Shown: positions 1 to 6,236 of the stretch, piece after piece
How positions within the stretch are numbered: the first letter of the stretch is position 1
Layout: each line of letters opens with the position of its first letter
Assembly (NCBI GenBank): GCA_002168195.1
Contig: NHBP01000106.1
Span: 14,644-23,584 of the forward strand
Direction of reading: 5' to 3'
DNA from: Planctomycetaceae bacterium TMED10
Lineage (GTDB): Bacteria; Planctomycetota; Planctomycetia; Pirellulales; UBA7805
DNA length: 8,941 nt
Position numbers and translations under genes: made by a program
The notes under the pieces: generated by a model
The model's input: only the letters and a program-made list of their open reading frames with translations
Told to the model about the DNA's origin: nothing
The model's database searches: none

Positions 1-2
1 CA

Positions 3-341
3 ATTGAGCAGACGCGTCAGGCGGTGCTGACGAATGAGTTGGAACAAGTTTTTCGTACGATTGCACCGGAAAGTCGTAGTCTTCAATCAAAGGCCAAACG
101 GTATCTTGGTCAGTTCTTTGTGCGAGATATTAAAATTACGGATGGTCCGCACATCACTCTTTTTACTAAAACCAACCCTCCCTCTGCCTCCGTAACTCTC
201 AAGGCGCGATTCGATTTAGAGCCAAAAAAAGGCGCGCTTGCGTACGGTGGTGGTTTGGTGCGTGTGGAAGGCCGCCTCAAGCAAGTGAAAACAGATTGGC
301 AATGGACAGAGGCAACCTTTTCAAATCCCCTGTCGCAGTAA
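3..341 (+). CDS. C-terminal part of an unrecognised protein (5' end outside the window)
   Basis: The reading frame is open from the first complete codon at base 3 to a TAA at 339-341, giving about 112 residues. A GTG at 24 could act as a start, but the frame continues upstream of it without a stop and no convincing ribosome binding site precedes it, so this is most likely the tail of a longer gene cut by the window edge. The N-terminal part is polar and probably helical. The rest alternates short hydrophobic and charged stretches as in a beta-rich fold, with a Gly-rich turn (AYGGGLVRVEG) and a late aromatic segment (TDWQWTEATF). There is no membrane segment or cysteine motif. I do not recognise the family. 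It converges on the minus-strand lipoprotein gene, and I see no clear terminator in the 62 bases between the two stops. Confidence 0.6.
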   Translation: MEQTRQAVLTNELEQVFRTIAPESRSLQSKAKRYLGQFFVRDIKITDGPHITLFTKTNPPSASVTLKARFDLEPKKGALAYGGGLVRVEGRLKQVKTDWQWTEATFSNPLSQ

Positions 342-403
342 CCGTCCCTGAAATCTCTTCTTCCGGCGGACTACTCAAACAGGGCCAGCCGCGTTGCGTC
401 GCC

Positions 404-943
404 TTACTTGGTGCTACGGATCATCACTTCGCCGTTGCGGCCTTTCTCAGGCTGATACACATAACTGTCCCCGTCCGGAAGTTCGGGGAGCGTGATGCCG
501 ACCGGATCGAGAATCTCTTTTTTATACTCGGCAAAATCTTTCGGGTTGCCGTCGTTTGTCGCACGGAAGGTATTGAGTTGACTTTGTATTTGGATCTCAC
601 TGATCTTTACCTTAACCTTGCTGTACGTTCGCAGCGGCGTCAGGATGATGTCACCGAGTGTGCCCCCTCCTTCGGCATCCTCGGGTTTTATTTTGTCCAG
701 TTTGCTTTGGTTTTTTTGGGCACGCGTACCGTCGCTAGAGGTTGACTTGCCTTTCTGCTCAGAGGACTCCGTAGCTGTTGCCGATTCCGCATAAATCGGT
801 TTGGGTGGTCCGCTGACACTTCTGGTTTGCAGATCGACTTCCGGCGGATCGCAGCCAGTCACCAAGCACAGGGTGATGAAGATGAAAAAAAAACGCCACT
901 TGCCAACGGGTGCGTTTATGTAGTCTCGGCGACGACCCTGCAT
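404..943 (-). CDS. Small lipoprotein with a pseudopilin (GspG)-like C-terminal segment
   Basis: This encodes 179 residues. Residues 1-17 are basic, 18-29 hydrophobic, and a lipobox (LVTG-C) puts the lipidated cysteine at Cys31, so the mature protein should be anchored in a membrane facing the periplasm. Residues ~32-80 are polar and Ser/Thr/Lys-rich, probably a flexible linker. The C-terminal ~85 residues (from GDIILTPLRTYSKVKVKISE onward) resemble the soluble part of type II secretion major pseudopilins: a helix, a segment like NDGNPKDFAEYKKEIL, then a PDGDSYVYQPEKG strand. The pilin N-terminal helix with its prepilin cleavage site is absent, so it is not a pilin itself. The ATG at 943 follows a GAAGGG site (951-956, minus strand). 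The start lies 10 bases after the surE stop, suggesting co-transcription. The lipoprotein call is firm. The pseudopilin resemblance is judged by eye, and the function is unknown. Confidence 0.8.
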   Translation of the reverse strand: MQGRRRDYINAPVGKWRFFFIFITLCLVTGCDPPEVDLQTRSVSGPPKPIYAESATATESSEQKGKSTSSDGTRAQKNQSKLDKIKPEDAEGGGTLGDIILTPLRTYSKVKVKISEIQIQSQLNTFRATNDGNPKDFAEYKKEILDPVGITLPELPDGDSYVYQPEKGRNGEVMIRSTK

Positions 944-953
944 CGGATACCCT

Positions 954-1727
954 TCAGCTAATCGTTTGCTTCAGTTCCAGAGACCAGCGACCCATCTCTT
1001 CGAGCGTTTCCCGACTGGTCATATCGTAATTGAGTGCGGTCAGGGTAACGTTCCCGCGAGCAAGCGCCGTCAAGTCTGTTTCTTCGATCCCCGGCTGGGG
1101 CGCCGGAAGATTCGTTGCCCAGAAGTAGTCCCGCCCACGCGGGTCAACGCGCTTTTCATAGTTTTCACCATATCGGTCGAGGCCCATCGGTACAATCTTC
1201 AGGCGACTTTCATTTTCGATCGCCACCGAGGGAATGTTCAGATTATAAAGTTTCGGCTTTTCGCCACGGTGCGTGACCAATTGTTCGATAACGCTTCGTG
1301 CAATTTTTGCCGCTTTTTTAAATTGTGCGTGTGGATCGTATTCCAGCGAAACGGCAATACTCTCAATGCCGAAGAAGGCACCTTCAATGGCTGCAGCAAC
1401 CGTCCCTGAATAAAGAACATTGATTCCAGCATTCAGCCCACCATTAATGCCGCTAACCACCAGGTCAGGAGGCTCAGAGCACAATTCAGTGATGGCCAGT
1501 TTCACACAGTCCGCCGGACTTCCCTCGACAGCCCACCCGCGATGTCGCTCACCGTCATAGACTGCTTTACATACCAATGGACTGAGAAATGTAATCGAGT
1601 GACTGACTCCACTTTGTTCGGTTGCCGGAGCAACGAGAGAGACGTCACCAATTTTGCGCAGTTCTTTTTCCATCGCTTCAAGACCTGGAGCATAGATTCC
1701 ATCGTCATTGGTAAGCAAAATATGCAT
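954..1727 (-). CDS. surE: SurE, 5'/3'-nucleotidase (nucleoside 5'-monophosphate phosphohydrolase)
   Basis: This encodes 257 residues, the usual SurE length. SurE proteins are metal-dependent cytoplasmic phosphatases that remove phosphate from nucleoside monophosphates (some also cleave short polyphosphate) and are linked to stationary-phase survival. The family signatures are intact. The N-terminus MHILLTNDDGIYAPG supplies metal ligands Asp8 and Asp9. Ser39 lies in the EQSGVSHS loop. The SGINGGLN motif (residues 92-99) supplies Asn95, and YSGTVAAAIEG follows. GSPADCVK (69-76) is also typical. The ATG at 1727 gives exactly the conserved N-terminus. Its ribosome binding site is weak. It is divergent from guaA and is followed 10 bases after its TGA stop (954-956) by the lipoprotein gene, probably as a two-gene operon. 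SurE making nucleosides from NMPs beside GMP synthetase is suggestive, but a functional link is only inference. Confidence 0.96.
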   Translation of the reverse strand: MHILLTNDDGIYAPGLEAMEKELRKIGDVSLVAPATEQSGVSHSITFLSPLVCKAVYDGERHRGWAVEGSPADCVKLAITELCSEPPDLVVSGINGGLNAGINVLYSGTVAAAIEGAFFGIESIAVSLEYDPHAQFKKAAKIARSVIEQLVTHRGEKPKLYNLNIPSVAIENESRLKIVPMGLDRYGENYEKRVDPRGRDYFWATNLPAPQPGIEETDLTALARGNVTLTALNYDMTSRETLEEMGRWSLELKQTIS

Positions 1728-1760
1728 CTTGAAATTCCATTGGGTTCAACGTGTCTGCTC

Positions 1761-1766
1761 ATTCTA
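1761..1766 (-). promoter_or_regulatory. Candidate -10 element for surE
   Basis: On the minus strand these bases read TAGAAT, five of six matching the sigma70 -10 consensus, 33 bases upstream of the surE ATG. No recognisable -35 hexamer lies at the expected distance, so this is weak. Confidence 0.25.
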
Positions 1767-1878
1767 CCCGGAACCTGGAAACTGCACAGACAGGAGAAGG
1801 GCATTGGCACGGCATTGGGGAACGGGCGCAAAAGACCCCTAGTCCGTTTGGGGAGGCCCCGATAAAATCGGCCTTTAC

Positions 1879-1910
1879 GCCCGACTGCTTGGTCGGGCAT
1901 TTTTCGTTTT
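1879..1910 (+). terminator. Intrinsic terminator hairpin ahead of guaA
   Basis: A perfect 7-bp GC-rich stem, GCCCGAC (1879-1885) with GTCGGGC (1892-1898), closes a 6-base loop and is followed by ATTTTTCGTTTT. The T-rich tail is on the + strand only, so it acts on transcripts entering from the left. The only + strand DNA free of genes to its left is the ~150-base leader, and guaA starts 42 bases beyond the tail. It therefore either ends a short RNA or controls entry into guaA by attenuation. Confidence 0.7.
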
Positions 1911-1951
1911 GCCTCCTGGCAAGCAGTGGTCTGCGCAAGGAACCGATTTTT

Positions 1952-3535
1952 ATGACCACGGTAACCGAAAAGACTGCAACTGCTCGTACTCCGCTGGAGA
2001 GCGAGAAAATTTTGGTTTTCGATTTTGGTTCCCAATATGCGCAGTTGATTGCGAGAAGAGTCCGCGAGCAGGGGGTTTATTGCGAGATTGTTCGTCACGA
2101 TTTATCGGCCGAGCGCGTGCGAGCTATTCATCCATCGGGCATTATTCTTTCCGGGGGTCCTTCGAGTGTTTATACCACCGAGGCCCCACAGATTGATGAA
2201 GCCATATTTCAACTCGAGATTCCGATTCTGGGCATTTGCTATGGCATGCAGTTGGCATGCAAGGCATTCGGTGGAGAGATCGGGGGCGCAGTCGCGCGCG
2301 AGTACGGACGAGCAGCGTGTCGGATCGGGTCGCGCAGTGATATTTTTGATGGCTTTCCTGAAGAGACAGAAGTCTGGATGAGTCATGGCGATCAAGTCCA
2401 GAGTATTTCCGAGGAGTTTGTCGCACTCGCTCAGACTGACACGTGTCCCGTTGCCGCGGTGAAACATCACCAGTTACCGATTTATGGTTTGCAGTTCCAT
2501 CCCGAGGTAACCCACACTCCTCTCGGAGACCGCGTGTTGAAAAATTTTCTCCGCGGTGTCTGTCAGACGCGCAGTTTGTGGAATATGGGAAATTTCGCCG
2601 AGGAGACGATCCTGCAGATTCGCCAAACGGTCGGAGATCGCCGCGTGATTTGTGGGCTTTCTGGGGGAGTGGACTCGGCGGTAGTCGCGGCATTACTCAC
2701 TAAAGCGATTGGCGATCAACTTTCTTGCATTTTAGTTGATAACGGATTGCTTCGCGAAGGCGAAGTCGATGCGGTGCGTCGGGAGTTTACCGACCATTTT
2801 AAAACCGATCTACACGTCGTCCAGGCGAGGGATCAGTTTCTTTCGGTCTTGGCGGGCGTCGAGGATCCACAAGAGAAACGTCGAAGAATTGGACACGAGT
2901 TCATCGAATGCTTTAAAGAGGCAGCACAGAAAATTAAGGGGGCACATTTTTTGGCCCAGGGCACGTTGTATCCTGATGTGATCGAAAGCGGAGCGGCTCC
3001 CGATGGACCGGCTGCGACAATCAAGCTGCATCACAACGTTGGCGGTCTCCCTGAAGAATTAGGTTTCGAATTGATCGAGCCGCTTCGAGATTTGTTTAAA
3101 GATGAAGTTCGCCGGCTGGGCGTGAATCTCGGTCTGGCGGAAGATATGGTTTGGCGACACCCTTTTCCGGGGCCAGGCCTCGCCGTCCGTTGCTTGGGAG
3201 AGGTAACCGACGAAAAACTCACAACGCTTCGCAAAGCTGATGCCATCGTTGTGAGCGAGATTCAATCTGCAGGTCTCTACCGTAAAACAGCACAAGCCTT
3301 TGCCGTGCTTCTGCCAGTGCAGAGTGTTGGAGTGATGGGTGATGATCGCACCTACGAGAATGCAATCGCAGTACGCTGCGTCGATAGTGAAGATTTTATG
3401 ACCGCGGACTGGACACACCTTCCCTACGATCTGCTTGCCCGAATTTCTAATCGCATCATTAACGAAGTCGCGGGGGTCAATCGCGTCGTCTACGATATCA
3501 GTTCAAAGCCACCGGCAACAATTGAATGGGAGTAA
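1952..3535 (+). CDS. guaA: GMP synthase (glutamine-hydrolysing)
   Basis: GuaA converts XMP to GMP using ATP and glutamine, the last step of guanine nucleotide synthesis in the cytoplasm. At 527 residues it is a normal full-length enzyme. Domain 1 (~19-210) is a class I glutamine amidotransferase with catalytic Cys96 (GICYGMQ) and His183/Glu185 (FHPEV). Domain 2 (~215-400) is the ATP-pyrophosphatase with P-loop SGGVDS at 237-242. Domain 3 (~400-527) is the dimerisation domain with the typical KPPATIEWE end. I chose the ATG at 1952 because AAGGAA (1937-1942) lies 9 bases upstream and the protein then starts near the conserved [18 protein letters not shown] segment. The frame is open further upstream to a GTG at 1751, but that would read through the terminator hairpin and add an unconserved 67 residues. 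The structured leader suggests control by transcription attenuation. Confidence 0.97.
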   Translation: MTTVTEKTATARTPLESEKILVFDFGSQYAQLIARRVREQGVYCEIVRHDLSAERVRAIHPSGIILSGGPSSVYTTEAPQIDEAIFQLEIPILGICYGMQLACKAFGGEIGGAVAREYGRAACRIGSRSDIFDGFPEETEVWMSHGDQVQSISEEFVALAQTDTCPVAAVKHHQLPIYGLQFHPEVTHTPLGDRVLKNFLRGVCQTRSLWNMGNFAEETILQIRQTVGDRRVICGLSGGVDSAVVAALLTKAIGDQLSCILVDNGLLREGEVDAVRREFTDHFKTDLHVVQARDQFLSVLAGVEDPQEKRRRIGHEFIECFKEAAQKIKGAHFLAQGTLYPDVIESGAAPDGPAATIKLHHNVGGLPEELGFELIEPLRDLFKDEVRRLGVNLGLAEDMVWRHPFPGPGLAVRCLGEVTDEKLTTLRKADAIVVSEIQSAGLYRKTAQAFAVLLPVQSVGVMGDDRTYENAIAVRCVDSEDFMTADWTHLPYDLLARISNRIINEVAGVNRVVYDISSKPPATIEWE

Positions 3536-3629
3536 AAATCCCAGTAGCAATGGATTTGCAATTCTTGGTCGATTGTAAAATTCGGTGCTAAAGGCTGTAT
3601 TGGCCGTCACCTCTTATGGGAACGAATCG

Positions 3630-5306
3630 ATGGGAAAAAAATATATCTATCAAATGGGTGGGCTGACAAAAAAATATGCCCGTAAGGCAGTTCTCAACGA
3701 CATTTGGCTCGCCTTTTATCCGGGTGCAAAAATTGGTGTGCTTGGTCGTAACGGATCAGGCAAGAGTACGCTTCTTAAAATCATGGCGGGTATCGATCGG
3801 GATTATGATGGTGAGGCCACCTTGAGTGAGGGATTCACGGTCGGCTACCTGCCCCAGGAACCTCAGCTCGATCCCGCGTTGGATGTTCGTGGCAATGTGG
3901 AAGCATCCGTTGCCGAAACGCGGGCGATTCTTGATCGCTTCGAGCAAATTAACCTACGGCTTGGCGAACCGCTTGAAGCAGAAGCGATGGAAAAACTGCT
4001 TGCCGAGCAAGCCCGTGTTCAGGATCGCATTGATGCGTCCGATGCCTGGGAACTTGATCGAAAGTTAGAGATCGCCATGGACGCTGTGAATCTCCCCCCC
4101 GGAGATGCGGATGTCGCGACATTGTCGGGAGGCGAACGCAGACGGGTAGCACTGTGCAAAATTATGCTTGAGCGGCCCGACCTCCTCCTGCTTGATGAAC
4201 CGACGAATCATCTCGACGCCGACAGCGTGGCCTGGTTAGAGCGACACTTGGCAGAGTATCCGGGCACGGTGGTTGCGGTCACTCACGACCGCTATTTTCT
4301 CGACAACGTAGCGGGTTGGATTCTTGAGCTCGATCGGGGCGAAGGGATTCCTTGGGAGGGTAATTACTCGAGTTGGCTTGAGCAAAAGCAGAAGCGACTC
4401 GAGCGCGAGCAGCAATCTGCTCGAGCACACCAGCGATCTTTGGATCGTGAGTTAGAGTGGATTCGTATGGCTCCTCGAGCGAGGCAGGCAAAGAGTAAAG
4501 CAAGAATCAAAGCCTACGAGGCAATGTCGCAAGAAAAATATACAGAGCATCCCGATGAAATGGAGATTCAGATACCGCCGGGAGAGCGGCTTGGACAATT
4601 GGTGATTGAAGCGAAAAATCTTGCGAAAAGTTACGATGAAAATGTTTTATTCGATGGTCTTGATTTCAAGCTTCCTCCGGGGGGCATTGTGGGTGTGGTG
4701 GGGCCGAACGGTGCCGGTAAGACGACCCTGTTCCGGCTTCTCACCGGCGAGGAAAAACCCGATGCCGGAGAGTTAATTGTGGGAGATACGGTTCGCCTGG
4801 GTTATGTCGACCAATCGCGCGACTCACTTTCCGACTCAGCGACGGTTTTCGAAGAGATATCAGGAGGACATGATACGCTTGAAATGGGCGGCCGAAGCGT
4901 GCCAGCGCGGGCTTATGTAGCGAGGTTTCATTTCATCGGAACCGATCAACAGAAAAAAGTGAGCGACCTCTCAGGCGGAGAGCGGAATCGTGTACACTTG
5001 GCAAAATTACTGCGGCGCGGTTGCAACGTGTTGCTTCTTGATGAGCCGACCAATGATCTTGACGTCGATACCTTGCGAGCACTGGAGGAAGCGATTTTAG
5101 GTTTTGCTGGTTGTGCCGTTGTGGTGAGCCATGATCGTTGGTTTTTAGACCGTTTGGCGACCCATATCCTCGCATTCGAGGGGGATGGTTATGCGCATTG
5201 GTGCGAGGGGAACTACGAGGCTTACGAGGTTCAGCGAAGAGAACGTCTGGGAATTGCACCCGAAGAACCCAGACGATTCCGCTACAAGAAATTGATTCGA
5301 AAATGA
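3630..5306 (+). CDS. ettA: EttA, ABC-F energy-dependent translational throttle ATPase
   Basis: EttA is a soluble ABC-F ATPase that binds the ribosomal E site and gates entry into elongation according to the ATP/ADP ratio. It is not a transporter. At 558 residues it matches E. coli EttA (555), and sequence resemblance is close end to end. The first ATPase domain has Walker [10 protein letters not shown] (39-47), signature LSGGE (165-169) and Walker B with Asp189/Glu190. The arm insertion lies around 95-140. The inter-domain linker (~245-325) is Lys/Arg-rich and helical. The second domain has Walker [10 protein letters not shown] (358-366), signature LSGGE (447-451) and Asp471/Glu472. Both catalytic glutamates are present. 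I chose the ATG at 3630, giving the family N-terminus MGKKYIYQM. The in-frame GTG at 3585 would add 15 unconserved residues. The ribosome binding site is weak (GGGAA, 3618-3622). A TAAAAT at 3576-3581 could be a -10, but its spacing to TTGCAA (3556-3561) is short at 14 bases. Confidence 0.96.
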   Translation: MGKKYIYQMGGLTKKYARKAVLNDIWLAFYPGAKIGVLGRNGSGKSTLLKIMAGIDRDYDGEATLSEGFTVGYLPQEPQLDPALDVRGNVEASVAETRAILDRFEQINLRLGEPLEAEAMEKLLAEQARVQDRIDASDAWELDRKLEIAMDAVNLPPGDADVATLSGGERRRVALCKIMLERPDLLLLDEPTNHLDADSVAWLERHLAEYPGTVVAVTHDRYFLDNVAGWILELDRGEGIPWEGNYSSWLEQKQKRLEREQQSARAHQRSLDRELEWIRMAPRARQAKSKARIKAYEAMSQEKYTEHPDEMEIQIPPGERLGQLVIEAKNLAKSYDENVLFDGLDFKLPPGGIVGVVGPNGAGKTTLFRLLTGEEKPDAGELIVGDTVRLGYVDQSRDSLSDSATVFEEISGGHDTLEMGGRSVPARAYVARFHFIGTDQQKKVSDLSGGERNRVHLAKLLRRGCNVLLLDEPTNDLDVDTLRALEEAILGFAGCAVVVSHDRWFLDRLATHILAFEGDGYAHWCEGNYEAYEVQRRERLGIAPEEPRRFRYKKLIRK

Positions 5307-5453
5307 TCAACCGCTTGACCCCTATCCAAGGATGCGGTACGAAACCTATCGAAAGGCGTTAGAGGTTGTGGTGCCATCGACTTGATGTAGTCACTCTCAA
5401 CTGCAGATATCATGATTTTTATAGCATAATAAATACGAAGGAATTTTTTAGAG
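5307..5453 (+). promoter_or_regulatory. Intergenic region with a candidate promoter for the H1-like gene
   Basis: This 147-base gap has a 5-bp stem just after ettA (ACCGC 5310-5314 with GCGGT 5334-5338) that lacks a T-run, so it is not a convincing intrinsic terminator. The last ~50 bases are AT-rich. CATAAT (5425-5430) is a possible -10, but no good -35 lies 16-18 bases upstream. GAAGGAA (5437-5443) is a strong ribosome binding site 10 bases before the next ATG. Confidence 0.3.
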
Positions 5454-5837
5454 ATGACGATTTTACGATCTGGCACAACACAGCAGTATTCGGATAACTG
5501 GTCGCTGGCCTTTGGCAAGTCGACCGGAGGAAGCAAGACAAAAAAAGCAGGGACAAAAAGCTCGAATAAAAAGAAAAAAACAAAAAAGAAAAACAGCGCG
5601 ATCGTGAAGAAGGCCAAGAAGAAGACAAAGAAGAAGGTCAAGAAGAAAATCGCCAAGCAGACTGCGTCAAAAAAGAAAGCCACCAAAAAGAAAATGGCTA
5701 AAAAGAAAGTCGGGAAAAAAAAGAAAGCGACTGTAAAAAAGAAAGTCGCAAAGAAAAAGAAAGCGACTGCAAAAAAGAAAGGCAGTTCAAAAAAGCAAGC
5801 AAGGAAAAAGGCATCGAAAAAAAGAGGCCGAAAGTAA
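5454..5837 (+). CDS. Lysine-rich histone H1-like nucleoid protein
   Basis: This encodes 127 residues, of which about 54 are lysine with 4 arginines and almost no acidic residues. From about residue 22 to the end it is a low-complexity chain of KKK/KKKK blocks spaced by A, T, V, G and S, like the C-terminal tails of eukaryotic H1 and of Hc1/Hc2-type proteins in chlamydiae, relatives of planctomycetes. Such tails bind DNA or RNA without sequence specificity and compact the nucleoid. The first ~22 residues are different, neutral and aromatic-containing (GTTQQYSDNWSLAFGKS), and could be a short docking or folding motif. A 12-residue unit repeats near the end. The ATG is supported by GAAGGAA with 10-base spacing. 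It has no catalytic motif, signal peptide or membrane segment. The role as a nucleoid protein is inferred from composition. Ribosome-associated or RNA-binding roles are equally possible. Confidence 0.8.
   Translation: MTILRSGTTQQYSDNWSLAFGKSTGGSKTKKAGTKSSNKKKKTKKKNSAIVKKAKKKTKKKVKKKIAKQTASKKKATKKKMAKKKVGKKKKATVKKKVAKKKKATAKKKGSSKKQARKKASKKRGRK
5700..5780 (+). repeat. 36-bp in-frame tandem repeat inside the H1-like gene
   Basis: Bases 5700-5735 and 5736-5771 encode two near-identical 12-residue units (KKKVGKKKKATV and KKKVAKKKKATA), followed by a partial third copy (KKK) to 5780. Codons are largely conserved between the copies, including AAG/AAA choices, which points to recent duplication rather than composition alone. 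Copy number probably varies between strains. Confidence 0.75.
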
Positions 5838-5898
5838 GCTTTGCAGGGGATGAAGACAGCGGACGCATTTTTGACTTTTATTCGGAAGGCTTTGCGCT

Positions 5899-6135
5899 AT
5901 GAATGTTCATATTAAATACTGTGCCATGTGAAATTATGAGCCCAAAGCTCTCAGTTTGGCGAGCCAACTCCTTGAAGGTTTAAAGCAAAAGATCGCATCC
6001 TTATCTCTTGAGCCGGGGGCCGGGGGGTGTTTTGAAGTCTCGTTCGATGGCGATCCGGTGTACTCGAAGTTAGAGACAGGAAGTTTTCCCGACGAAGCCT
6101 CGATCATGGCCGCTGCCCTGGAGTGGCTCGAGTGA
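5899..6135 (+). CDS. SelW-like (Rdx family) selenoprotein with in-frame TGA read as selenocysteine
   Basis: Read from ATG 5899 to TGA 6133-6135 with the internal TGA at 5929-5931 taken as Sec, this gives 78 residues forming a complete SelT/SelW/SelH (Rdx) protein, a small thioredoxin-fold thiol/selenol oxidoreductase. The N-terminal strand and redox motif read NVHIKYC-A-M-U, with Cys8 and Sec11 exactly where the family has CxxC or CxxU. A helix follows (residues ~15-31). Next comes the family hallmark EPGAGGCFEVSFDG (38-51), then VYSKLETGSFPD (54-65) and a C-terminal helix. GGAAGG at 5884-5889, 9 bases before the ATG, fixes the start. SECIS-like hairpins follow the TGA. The part after the TGA has no good start of its own, so a simple truncation reading loses the conserved strand and Cys8. 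The UGA is not Trp recoding, because surE and ettA end in TGA. A recent nonsense mutation is the alternative, but the precise CxxU placement argues strongly against it. The true substrate is unknown; family members are proposed to act in redox control with glutathione or thioredoxin. Confidence 0.9.
5942..5969 (+). promoter_or_regulatory. Candidate bacterial SECIS element downstream of the Sec UGA
   Basis: Bacterial SECIS hairpins lie inside the coding region just after the UGA and recruit SelB. Two mutually exclusive folds are visible. In fold A (5953-5969), AGU-U-UGG pairs with CCA-ACU around a CGAG tetraloop. This is 3 bp, a single bulged U, 3 bp and a 4-base loop, the same architecture as the minimal E. 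coli fdhF element, starting 21 bases after the UGA with a G at loop position 2. In fold B, CCAAA (5942-5946) pairs with UUUGG (5955-5959) around an 8-base loop beginning with G, 16 bases past the UGA. Either would meet the usual loop-distance expectation. I cannot say which forms. Confidence 0.55.
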
Positions 6136-6236
6136 GATTTCGATCTCCAGCGAAGATGGCTGAGATAGGTTCGGCTTGGCGTTGAGAGGAATGCTTTGGT
6201 TTTAAAGAGATCACTGTAGGCATCCGGGGGGGGCAA

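Larger units (their letters stand above)
1742..1951 (+). promoter_or_regulatory. Structured leader upstream of guaA (candidate attenuator or small RNA)
   Basis: This gene-free stretch between the divergent surE and guaA starts is rich in potential + strand RNA structure. TGTCTG (1752-1757) can pair with CAGACA (1787-1792). ACGGGC (1822-1827) can pair with GTCCGT (1842-1847), including one G-U pair. A hairpin at 1854-1874 has 3+5 pairs, a CC bulge and an AAA loop. It is followed by the terminator at 1879-1910. Downstream, CAAGCAGT (1920-1927) is an exact complement of ACTGCTTG (1884-1891), which spans the terminator loop, so an alternative fold is possible. A small GCAG/CTGC hairpin (1923-1934) abuts the guaA ribosome binding site. 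GGCATTGG is repeated at 1800 and 1811. I could not match it to a known purine, ZTP, c-di-GMP, 6S or SRP RNA by eye, and I see no clear + strand promoter. Confidence 0.5.

Noticed and set aside
296..745. Open frame of 149 codons on the + strand
   Set aside because: It overlaps the end of the first gene and runs antisense to the lipoprotein gene, which has a clear lipobox and a ribosome binding site. I treat it as a shadow.
340..1410. 13-base direct repeat AACCGTCCCTGAA at 340-352 and 1398-1410
   Set aside because: About one such match is expected by chance in a window this size. The second copy lies inside surE and nothing flanks either copy.
1742..1910. Known structured RNAs (6S, SRP/4.5S, ZTP or purine riboswitch)
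   Set aside because: The conserved cores, such as the SRP GGAA tetraloop region or the ZTP CCGCCUGGG segment, are not present by eye. I kept only an unnamed leader.
1751..1951. N-terminal extension of guaA from the GTG at 1751
   Set aside because: It would translate through the terminator hairpin, has no family counterpart, and the ATG at 1952 has a good AAGGAA site and gives the normal enzyme length.
5929..5931. UGA decoded as tryptophan (alternative genetic code)
   Set aside because: TGA is used as the stop of surE and ettA, tryptophans elsewhere are TGG, and the family has Cys or Sec at this position, not Trp.
5934..6236. Open frame of 100 codons on the minus strand
   Set aside because: It lies antisense to the SelW-like gene, has no family resemblance or ribosome binding site, and its composition is explained by the sense coding region.
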